A DNA stretch of 12,637 nt from Anaerolineae bacterium (GTDB lineage Bacteria > Chloroflexota > Anaerolineae > B4-G1). The position numbers and the translations under genes were made by a program. Under the pieces are notes generated by a model that worked only from the letters and a program-made list of their open reading frames with translations, did no database searches and was not told the origin of the DNA. The stretch spans positions 1 through 12,637 of the forward strand of contig JAUWOI010000072.1 in assembly GCA_030612185.1 (NCBI GenBank), read 5' to 3'. Shown here piece by piece: positions 7,343 through 12,637 of the stretch (position 1 is its first letter; the number at the start of each line of letters is the position of its first letter).

Positions 7343-7365
7343 ATCAAGCATCAAATCAAGCATCA
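7343..7365 (+). repeat. Two tandem copies of an 11-nt motif before glnS
   Basis: ATCAAGCATCA occurs at 7343–7353 and again at 7355–7365, a 12-nt period. The same bases partly pair with GCTGGATG just upstream (7331–7338; one mismatch to the complement of CATCAAGC) around a TTC loop. The glnS ribosome site GAGGAGA (7370–7376) follows at once. It may be a small leader element or simple slippage. Confidence 0.4.
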
Positions 7366-7383
7366 GATTGAGGAGAAAAAACC

Positions 7384-9126
7384 ATGATAAACACAACAAC
7401 AGAAGGAAAAAACGAGAAGGGATCTGCGAATATGACCACGACCGATGCTCCCTCTTCCTCCAACTTTATCCGCGACATCATCGAGGAGGACTTGCGGACG
7501 AACAAGTACGGCGGTCGCGTGCACACTCGATTTCCACCGGAGCCGAACGGTTATCTGCACATCGGTCACGCCTCGTCAATCTGCCTCAATTTCGGCATCG
7601 CCGAAGATTACGGCGGTTTCTACAACCTGCGCTTCGCCGACACCAATCCGACTAAAGAGGAAGTCGAATACGTGGAATCGATCCAGGAAGACATCCGGTG
7701 GCTGGGATTCGATTGGGATGACCGGCTGTTCTATGCCTCTGACTATTTCGAGCAACTATACGAGTACGCCGTGCAGTTGATTGAGAAGGGCAAGGCTTAC
7801 GTTTGCGACTTGAGTGTGGACGAGATCAGAGAGTATCGCGGCACTCTGACCAGGCCAGGCAGGGACAGCCCGTATCGCAACCGCTCGGTCGAAGAGAACC
7901 TCGACTTGTTCGAGCGTATGCGGGCCGGCGAATTCGAGGACGGCGCCCGCGTGCTTCGCGCAAAAATTGACATGGCGTCTCCCAACATCAGTCTGCGAGA
8001 CCCCGTCATGTACCGCATCCTGCACGCGGAACATCACAGGACGGGCGACGAGTGGTGCATTTACCCGACGTACGACTTTACTCACGGCCAGTCAGATTCC
8101 ATCGAAGGAATCACCCATTCTATTTGTACACTGGAATTTAAGAATAATCGCCCCTTGTACGATTGGTATCTCGATGCACTAGACATCTACCATCCGCAGC
8201 AAATCGAGTTCGCGCGTCGCAATCTCAGCCACACCGTGATGAGTAAGCGGAGGCTGCTAAAACTGGTTGAGGAAGGATACGTCGTGGGATGGGACGACCC
8301 ACGCATGCCCACACTATCGGGTCTGCGGAGACGTGGCTACACGCCGGAGGCAATCCGAGACTTTTGCGAGCGTATCGGAATAGCCAAGGCCGATAATGTA
8401 GTGGATATAGCCTTTTTGGAGCACTGCATCCGGCAGGATTTGGACCCGCACACTCTGCGTGTGATGGCGGTGTTGCGCCCGCTGCGAGTGGTGATTGACA
8501 ACTATCCAGAAGGCCAGGTAGAAGAGTTGGACGCCGTGAATCATCCGGGGGATCCTGGTATAGGGACACGGAAAATTCCTTTCTCCCGCGTGCTCTACAT
8601 TGAGCGGGACGATTTTCGTGAGGAGCCGCCGAGAAAGTACTTTCGCCTGGCTCCGGGTCGTGAGGTACGGCTGAAACATGCGTATTTCATCACCTGTGTG
8701 CGCGTGGTGAAGGATGAGCAAACCGGCGAGGTGGTCGAGTTGCACTGCACCTACGATCCAGAGACACGGGGAGGGGCGGCTCCAGACGGGCGCAAGGTCA
8801 GGGGCGCGTTGCACTGGGTTTCGGCGGCCCACGCGCTCGAAGCGGAGGTGCGTCTGTACGACTATCTCTTCACCAAAGCAGACCCTTATGATGTGCCGGA
8901 AGGCTCTGATTTCAAGGCCAATCTGAACCAGAACTCGTTGGAGACGTTGACGTCGTGCCGGGTTGAGCCCAGTCTTGCCGGTGCGCCACCTGGAAGTCGT
9001 TACCAGTTTATGAGAAAGGGTTATTTCTGTGTAGACCCCGATTCGTCCGGCGGCACACTCGTGTTCAATCGGACGGTGTCGTTACGTGATACTTGGGCCA
9101 AGATCGAGAAAGCACAGAAGAAGTAG
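7384..9126 (+). CDS. glnS: Glutamine–tRNA ligase (GlnRS)
   Basis: Charges tRNA-Gln directly with glutamine in the cytoplasm. It has 580 residues against 554 in E. coli, with no C-terminal YqeY-type fusion. Class I synthetase signatures: HIGH within [12 protein letters not shown] (51–62) and the KMSKS loop as VMSKRR (285–290). The Rossmann fold carries GlnRS-specific stretches such as [30 protein letters not shown] and LCTLEF-like SICTLEF, and the C-terminal beta-barrel anticodon-binding region spans roughly 340–560. The first about 25 residues are polar and low-complexity. ATG 7384 has AGGAG at 7371–7375; a second in-frame ATG at 7432, with AGAAGGGA upstream, is possible and would remove 16 residues. 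gltX follows after 23 nt. Bacterial GlnRS is thought to derive from eukaryotes by transfer and is absent from many phyla that use GatCAB instead. Confidence 0.96.
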   Translation: MINTTTEGKNEKGSANMTTTDAPSSSNFIRDIIEEDLRTNKYGGRVHTRFPPEPNGYLHIGHASSICLNFGIAEDYGGFYNLRFADTNPTKEEVEYVESIQEDIRWLGFDWDDRLFYASDYFEQLYEYAVQLIEKGKAYVCDLSVDEIREYRGTLTRPGRDSPYRNRSVEENLDLFERMRAGEFEDGARVLRAKIDMASPNISLRDPVMYRILHAEHHRTGDEWCIYPTYDFTHGQSDSIEGITHSICTLEFKNNRPLYDWYLDALDIYHPQQIEFARRNLSHTVMSKRRLLKLVEEGYVVGWDDPRMPTLSGLRRRGYTPEAIRDFCERIGIAKADNVVDIAFLEHCIRQDLDPHTLRVMAVLRPLRVVIDNYPEGQVEELDAVNHPGDPGIGTRKIPFSRVLYIERDDFREEPPRKYFRLAPGREVRLKHAYFITCVRVVKDEQTGEVVELHCTYDPETRGGAAPDGRKVRGALHWVSAAHALEAEVRLYDYLFTKADPYDVPEGSDFKANLNQNSLETLTSCRVEPSLAGAPPGSRYQFMRKGYFCVDPDSSGGTLVFNRTVSLRDTWAKIEKAQKK

Positions 9127-9149
9127 TAGTATGGAGTAGGGAGTAAATA

Positions 9150-10661
9150 ATGACGGTTCGCGTTCGTTTTGCACCTAGTCCCACCGGCAAACTACACATC
9201 GGCGGTGTTCGGACCGTGGTCTTCGATTGGCTCTTTGCACGCAAGATGGGGGGACAGTTTGTCCTACGCATCGAGGACACCGACCGGAAGCGGTACGATC
9301 CGGAGGCGATCTTGACCATTATGGATGGTCTGCGCTGGTTGGGATTGGATTGGGATGAGGGGCCAGGTCTGGAAGAGTTGCAGCGTGTTGGTGCGGAGAA
9401 CGCCGAGGAGTACGCCGTCGGCGGGCCGTACGGGCCGTACATCCAGTCGGGGCGGCTGGGGCTGTATAAGCAAGCGGCGGAGGAGTTGGTCGAGCGGGGC
9501 TTGGCCTATCGCTGCAACTGCTCGCCTGAGAGACTGGAGCAGGTGCGCGAGGAACAGCGGGCGCGCAAGCAATCCCCGATGTATGATCGTCACTGCCGTG
9601 ATCTCTCGCCGGACGCCATCTCCCTTCATGAGCCTCATGTCATCCGGCTCAAGGTTCCGCTGACGGGCCAGACAGTTGTCCATGACGCTCTTAGAGGAGA
9701 TGTAGTCTTTGACAATACCACGCTGGACGATTTGATCCTTCTCAAGTCGGATGGATTTCCCACGTACCATCTGGCGGTGGTGGTGGACGATCATCACATG
9801 GGGATCACCCACGTTACTCGGGATGACCGATGGATTTCCACCGCTCCGAAGCGCATTCTGCTCTACCAGGCGCTGGGATGGGAGACCCCTATCTTCTGTC
9901 ACCTCCCGCTGGTGAACGGCACTGACGGCAAGCCGCTATCCAAGCGTCACGGTTCAACGTCCGCCGTCCAGTTCCGCGACCAGGGATACCTGCCGGAGGC
10001 TTTGTTCAACTTCCTGGCTTTTCTGGGTTGGGCGCCGGGAGAGGGGGAGGAGCAGGAACTCTTCAGCCGGGAGGAGTTGATCGAGCGCTTTGACCTGTTC
10101 CGCGTCAGCAAAGCGCCTGCGGTTTTCTCCTATGATAAACTGGATTGGATGAACGGAGTCTACATCCGGAATCTATCGGAGGAAGAATTACTGGAGCGGC
10201 TGTTGCCCTTCTGGCAGAAAGCCGATCTGGTGCCCGATCCCTGCCCTGAGGAGATGCGGGCGATGCTGCGGCGCATTGTGCCACTGGTGCGGGAGCGGTT
10301 GAAGCAATTGGCAACGGTTGTTGAGTGGACGGCGTTTCTGTTTGGGGAGATCGAACTCCCTCCGGCGGAGAGACTGGTGGGCAAGAAAATGACGCCCGAG
10401 GAAAGCCTGGCGGCGCTGCGGCGGGCGCGGGCGCTGCTGGCGGAGGTGGAGCCCTTCGAAGCGGAGGCGATGGAGCCGCCGATGCGGGCGCTGGCAGACG
10501 AACTGGGGCTCAAGGCAGGGCAGTTGTTCGGCGTCGTGCGCTGGGCGGTGACCGGACAGAAGGTCGCGCCGCCGCTGTTCGGGTCGCTGGCGGTCCTGGG
10601 GCGCGAGCGGGTGTTAGCACGGTTGGATGCGGCAGAGGAGACTCTGGTCTCGCTGGCGTAG
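9150..10661 (+). CDS. gltX: Glutamate–tRNA ligase (GluRS)
   Basis: Charges tRNA-Glu with glutamate. It has 503 residues, normal for bacterial GluRS. The HIGH box reads HIGG in SPTGKLHIGGVRT (10–22), a common bacterial GluRS variant; the KMSKS loop is GKPLSKRHGSTS (260–271). LRIEDTDRKRY (39–49) and LDDLILLKSDGFPTYHLAVVVDDH (192–215) are GluRS hallmarks. RCNC at 121–124 and Cys149 sit where E. coli GluRS binds zinc, so a zinc site is plausible. The alpha-helical anticodon-binding domain occupies about 330–503. GGGAG at 9139–9143 precedes the ATG by six bases. Whether it charges only tRNA-Glu (discriminating) cannot be read by eye; the neighbouring GlnRS makes that likely. Confidence 0.96.
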   Translation: MTVRVRFAPSPTGKLHIGGVRTVVFDWLFARKMGGQFVLRIEDTDRKRYDPEAILTIMDGLRWLGLDWDEGPGLEELQRVGAENAEEYAVGGPYGPYIQSGRLGLYKQAAEELVERGLAYRCNCSPERLEQVREEQRARKQSPMYDRHCRDLSPDAISLHEPHVIRLKVPLTGQTVVHDALRGDVVFDNTTLDDLILLKSDGFPTYHLAVVVDDHHMGITHVTRDDRWISTAPKRILLYQALGWETPIFCHLPLVNGTDGKPLSKRHGSTSAVQFRDQGYLPEALFNFLAFLGWAPGEGEEQELFSREELIERFDLFRVSKAPAVFSYDKLDWMNGVYIRNLSEEELLERLLPFWQKADLVPDPCPEEMRAMLRRIVPLVRERLKQLATVVEWTAFLFGEIELPPAERLVGKKMTPEESLAALRRARALLAEVEPFEAEAMEPPMRALADELGLKAGQLFGVVRWAVTGQKVAPPLFGSLAVLGRERVLARLDAAEETLVSLA

Positions 10662-10665
10662 AGGC

Positions 10666-10694
10666 TTGCCAGGCATGGGGGTCTGTGGTAGAAT
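10666..10694 (+). promoter_or_regulatory. Sigma-70-type promoter for tRNA-Gln
   Basis: TTGCCA at 10666–10671 and TAGAAT at 10689–10694 are separated by exactly 17 bp, close to the TTGACA/TATAAT consensus. The expected start is near 10701, about five bases before the mature tRNA 5' end. It begins just past the gltX stop, so the tRNA can be expressed on its own. Confidence 0.75.
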
Positions 10695-10705
10695 GTGCAG
10701 TGCCC

Positions 10706-10776
10706 TGGGGGATTGTCTAATGGCAGGACAGTGGACTCTGAATCCATAAGTCCAGGTTCAAATCCTGGTCCCCCAG
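10706..10776 (+). tRNA. trnQ: tRNA-Gln, anticodon CUG
   Basis: Folds into a full cloverleaf. Acceptor stem TGGGGGA/TCCCCCA (10706–10712 with 10769–10775) with discriminator G10776. D stem GTCT/GGAC (10715–10718, 10726–10729). Anticodon stem GTGGA/TCCAT (10731–10735, 10743–10747) with loop CTCTGAA and anticodon CTG at 10738–10740. T stem CCAGG/CCTGG around TTCAAAT. The weak U1–A72 pair is typical of bacterial tRNA-Gln and is an identity element for GlnRS. The 3' CCA is not encoded (next bases are CCT), so it must be added after transcription. It reads CAG codons; a UUG isoacceptor would be elsewhere. Confidence 0.96.
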
Positions 10777-10817
10777 CCTTGGCCCCGTGCTTGTTAAGGT
10801 GCGGGTGAGCCAAAAGG

Positions 10818-10852
10818 CTGCCGGCCCGTGCAGGGGCCGGCAGTCTTTTTTT
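10818..10852 (+). terminator. Intrinsic terminator after tRNA-Gln
   Basis: A perfect 10-bp GC-rich stem, CTGCCGGCCC (10818–10827) with GGGCCGGCAG (10834–10843), loop GTGCAG, followed by TC and seven T (10846–10852). On the opposite strand the stem is followed by only four T, so weak bidirectional action is possible for the converging − strand genes. Confidence 0.9.
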
Positions 10853-10866
10853 GTTCGTAAGCGTTC

Positions 10867-10963
10867 AGACCTCCGAGGTTTTGGCCGCAATTTGGCTTGA
10901 AAAGTGGGTCGCCTGCCGTTCAAAGTTGTCGAGAGAGCACCATTTTGCAAACCTCGGAGGTCT
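10867..10963. repeat. 97-bp unit bounded by perfect 15-bp inverted repeats
   Basis: AGACCTCCGAGGTTT at 10867–10881 is the exact reverse complement of AAACCTCGGAGGTCT at 10949–10963; 67 bp lie between. Each arm is itself a near-palindrome (ACCTC, one base, GAGGT). AGCGTT occurs just outside both ends (10860–10865 and 10969–10974), one and five bases from the arms, so it could be a remnant of target duplication or chance. No coding content. It could be a MITE-like or dispersed palindromic repeat, or paired protein-binding sites. Confidence 0.6.
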
Positions 10964-11084
10964 TGGCGAGCGTTTTCCTCACCCCCCTGAACACTTGCTT
11001 TAGTTCTTTGGTTGAGCGTCTTTCTTGGGCGGGAGGACGATGGGCTTTTCCTCGTCCATTAAAGTGCGGTCCGTGGGGTGCAGT

Positions 11085-11123
11085 AGGTCGTCAGCCCGGC
11101 TGTGGCTGGCGGCCTGTTTTTTT
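11085..11123 (+). terminator. Second + strand intrinsic terminator, no assigned gene
   Basis: AGGTCGTCAGCC (11085–11096) pairs along all 12 positions with GGCTGGCGGCCT (11104–11115), including two G–U pairs, around a 7-nt loop. A single G and seven T (11117–11123) follow. Because the two wobble pairs become A–C mismatches in the opposite strand and the T run lies only on this side, the structure is built for + strand RNA. It sits 41 bp before the stop of the converging gene. Confidence 0.75.
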
Positions 11124-11163
11124 GTTCCTCAGGTGGCCGATACTGGGTGGAGTCTCGAGTGGG

Positions 11164-11925
11164 TCAGCGATTTCTCAGCGCAGTTGGGTCGCAGGTTTCT
11201 TGCGCGGCCTTCGATTTCCGCCGTCCCGCCAATCTCTGGATGAGGTCTATCGTCGTGGCCTCCAACTGGGCCTGGTAGCGCCAGAAGACCCACGCCAGCC
11301 CCGCCGCCCCGCCGCCCAACGGGATCCACGCCCACCACGGCAACTCCGTCGCGTAGGCTCCCACCCAGCAGGAGACGAATACCCCCGGCAGCCGCCCTAG
11401 CGCAGCCAGCACGACCATATGCGGAATATTGAGCGTACTGAGACCGATCAGGAAACAGGCGATGTCGTCGGGGACTAAGGGGAACAGAAAAACGAGGAAG
11501 AAGAACAATGGCCCCTGGCGGCCGGCGATTCGATCCCAGTGTGCCAGTTTCTCCGGGTTCACCAGCCGCCCAACCAGTGGCCGCCCGAACCATCGTCCCA
11601 AGGCCGTCGCCATAGTCGTCCCCAGCAGCAGCCCGATCATACTGTAGAGAGTGCCCAGCCAGATGCCGTACAGGTAGCCGTTCACCAGCCCTACGAATTG
11701 GCCCGGCACCGGTGCCAGCAGCACCTGCGCCACGTTGAGCGCGATGGTGACCAATGGGCCCCACGGGCCAAAGCCTGCCACCCATCCCTGTATGCGCTCC
11801 TGGTCGCCAAAAAAGGTCCAGAGAGGTTCACGCCAGTACCACAATGCTACTCCGGTGGTAACCACCAGCACCGCTAGAAGTGCAGTGAGCATCCAGGCCC
11901 GGTCACCGTTCCGCCGCCCGCTCAC
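11164..11925 (-). CDS. VTT-domain (TVP38/TMEM64, DedA-like) membrane protein
   Basis: Integral membrane protein of the VTT/SNARE-associated superfamily. Relatives include DedA proteins and TVP38/TMEM64, for which lipid transport or scrambling roles have been proposed; the substrate here is unknown. It has 253 residues: helix at about 11–31, a re-entrant signature APVPGQFVGLVNGYLYG (71–87), then GTLYSMIGLLLGTTMATALGRWFG (91–114), the paired motif FPLVPDDIACFLIGLS (148–163), and GRLPG (177–181), ending with a last helix at 197–215 and a basic cytoplasmic tail. The start is GTG at 11925, overlapping the upstream transporter stop by 4 nt (GTGA) with GAGGAG five to six bases before it; longer upstream reading lies inside the transporter gene in another frame. 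The pair is probably co-transcribed and translationally coupled. Confidence 0.85.
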   Translation of the reverse strand: MSGRRNGDRAWMLTALLAVLVVTTGVALWYWREPLWTFFGDQERIQGWVAGFGPWGPLVTIALNVAQVLLAPVPGQFVGLVNGYLYGIWLGTLYSMIGLLLGTTMATALGRWFGRPLVGRLVNPEKLAHWDRIAGRQGPLFFFLVFLFPLVPDDIACFLIGLSTLNIPHMVVLAALGRLPGVFVSCWVGAYATELPWWAWIPLGGGAAGLAWVFWRYQAQLEATTIDLIQRLAGRRKSKAAQETCDPTALRNR

Positions 11926-12637
11926 GGTTGCTCCTCTACCAGTACGGCCCGCCGAGGTGGCTTCAGCCCCAGGGTGGACAGGAACCCGGCTGCCACAATC
12001 GCTGCCGTCACGCCAAAGAGCGTGGTGTATGAGGTTGCCTCCAGCAGCCATCCGCCTGCTATCGGCGCTAGTGTCAGCACCCCCATAATGGTGTTGCCCA
12101 GGCCGATGTAGGCCGGGCGCATCCCCTCCGGTGCGATCTCCAGTAAGGAATTGAAGAAGCCTAGCATCCAGGCGCTGTTCGTGACGCCTAGTGTCACGTA
12201 GACGAAAGGATATGCCTGGGCCAGCCGCGCGCCGCCCGTCAGGTGTACAGCCAGTGCGAAGAGTGGCCCTACAATGGCCGCCGCGCCTCCGATGCGAATC
12301 ACGTACCGTAGTCCCCAGCGCTCATTGACCAGGCCCATTGCAACGCTGGCGACCACTGCCCCCACCGTCTGAGCGGCCACGAAGCCGCCGACGACGCTCT
12401 GTGGCAGGTGTAGCACGTCGGCCGCGTACACCACGTAGAAGGGCACTGCCAGTCCCATCATGCCGACCAGGATGCGGCAGACCGTCAGGTGGCGAAAGAC
12501 GTGATCAGTGACCAGGAATTTCAGCCAACTGCCCTCCATCTGCCCGTTCGCCTCCGGGCTTGCGTCCTCGGGTGGGGGTTCCCGTATCGAGATTAGCGCG
12601 ATCGCTGAGGGGATGAGCGTCACGCCCGCCAGTGTGA
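11922..12637 (-). CDS. MFS transporter, C-terminal half (5' end missing)
   Basis: Major facilitator superfamily permease; only the C-terminal half is in view because the frame stays open to the right edge. The fragment starts with the end of helix 6 and the hydrophilic central loop (SIREPPPEDASPEANG), then six hydrophobic helices, 7 to 12. Between helices 8 and 9 is a motif-A-like turn, GLVNERWGLRYVIRIGG, and PEGMRPAYIGLGNTIMG leads into helices 10–11, ending ISIRE- to EEQP with a short tail. The GTG at 12623 lies inside this continuous frame and is not a real start. The substrate cannot be inferred; the general pattern resembles MFS proteins often annotated as drug or sugar exporters. The stop overlaps the start of the VTT-domain gene. 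Confidence 0.85.
   Translation of the reverse strand, partial: TLAGVTLIPSAIALISIREPPPEDASPEANGQMEGSWLKFLVTDHVFRHLTVCRILVGMMGLAVPFYVVYAADVLHLPQSVVGGFVAAQTVGAVVASVAMGLVNERWGLRYVIRIGGAAAIVGPLFALAVHLTGGARLAQAYPFVYVTLGVTNSAWMLGFFNSLLEIAPEGMRPAYIGLGNTIMGVLTLAPIAGGWLLEATSYTTLFGVTAAIVAAGFLSTLGLKPPRRAVLVEEQP

Larger units (their letters stand above)
10853..11163. other. Intergenic stretch without a protein gene
   Basis: No reading frame here resembles a protein: those that cross it run into the converging membrane-protein gene or through the terminator hairpin and have no ribosome site. It contains a 97-bp inverted-repeat unit (10867–10963), a + strand intrinsic terminator (11085–11123) and a lesser hairpin, GGACGA (11035–11040) with TCGTCC. 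I find no recognisable tRNA, SRP RNA, tmRNA or riboswitch in it. Confidence 0.6.

Noticed and set aside
9195..9206. HIGG instead of HIGH in GluRS as a possible defect
   Set aside because: The last position of this box varies in bacterial GluRS (HIGN, HIGG); the KMSKS loop and other signatures are intact.
10867..10963. CRISPR-like or phage attachment-site reading of the repeats beside the tRNA
   Set aside because: There are only two inverted copies, no regular spacers, no duplicated tRNA 3' end and no integrase gene.
10897..11400. + strand open frame of 167 codons after the tRNA
   Set aside because: TTG start without a ribosome site; it reads through the terminator hairpin and into the antisense of the VTT-domain gene.
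11926..12051. N-terminal extension of the VTT-domain protein
   Set aside because: It lies in a shadow frame of the MFS gene; GTG 11925 with GAGGAG and a 4-nt stop overlap is far better supported.

Overview
The window looks like a chromosomal segment from a GC-rich bacterium, most likely Chloroflexota (Anaerolineae-like). This is inferred from the mre–PBP2–min–SEDS gene order, protein style and base composition, and no 16S or other decisive marker is present. Most of it is housekeeping. I see no transposase, integrase, CRISPR array, toxin–antitoxin pair or phage gene.

Left part (1–6621, all + strand): a cell-shape and division-site block. It holds mreC (5' end cut by the window edge), mreD, mrdA (PBP2 transpeptidase), minC, minD, minE and a RodA/FtsW-type SEDS glycosyltransferase. 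MreC and MreD form the elongasome scaffold. PBP2 and SEDS proteins make the cross-linked glycan. MinCDE keeps the FtsZ ring at mid-cell. The genes are tightly packed: mreD/mrdA overlap by 4 nt, and minC/minD/minE are separated by about 9 nt. Exceptions are the mrdA–minC gap, which carries an extended −10 promoter, and the minE–SEDS gap, which is rich in hairpins.

Middle (6622–10852, + strand): a very small soluble histidine kinase without a sensor domain, then glnS and gltX (GlnRS and GluRS), then a tRNA-Gln(CUG) with its own −35/−10 promoter and a strong intrinsic terminator. GlnRS, GluRS and a glutamine tRNA side by side suggest direct glutaminylation of tRNA-Gln.

Right part: 10777–11163 has no protein gene. 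It carries the tRNA terminator, a 97-bp unit bounded by perfect 15-bp inverted repeats, and a second strong + strand terminator with no known gene in front of it. From 11164 to the right edge, on the − strand, are a VTT/TVP38-family membrane protein and, upstream of it and overlapping by 4 nt, the C-terminal half of an MFS transporter that runs off the window.

The most notable points are an apparent ATT start codon for mreD behind a near-perfect Shine–Dalgarno, a SEDS protein that keeps the catalytic Asp but lacks several family signature residues, the orphan terminator and inverted-repeat unit after the tRNA, and the glnS–gltX–tRNA-Gln cluster. I did not find a clearly new multi-gene system.
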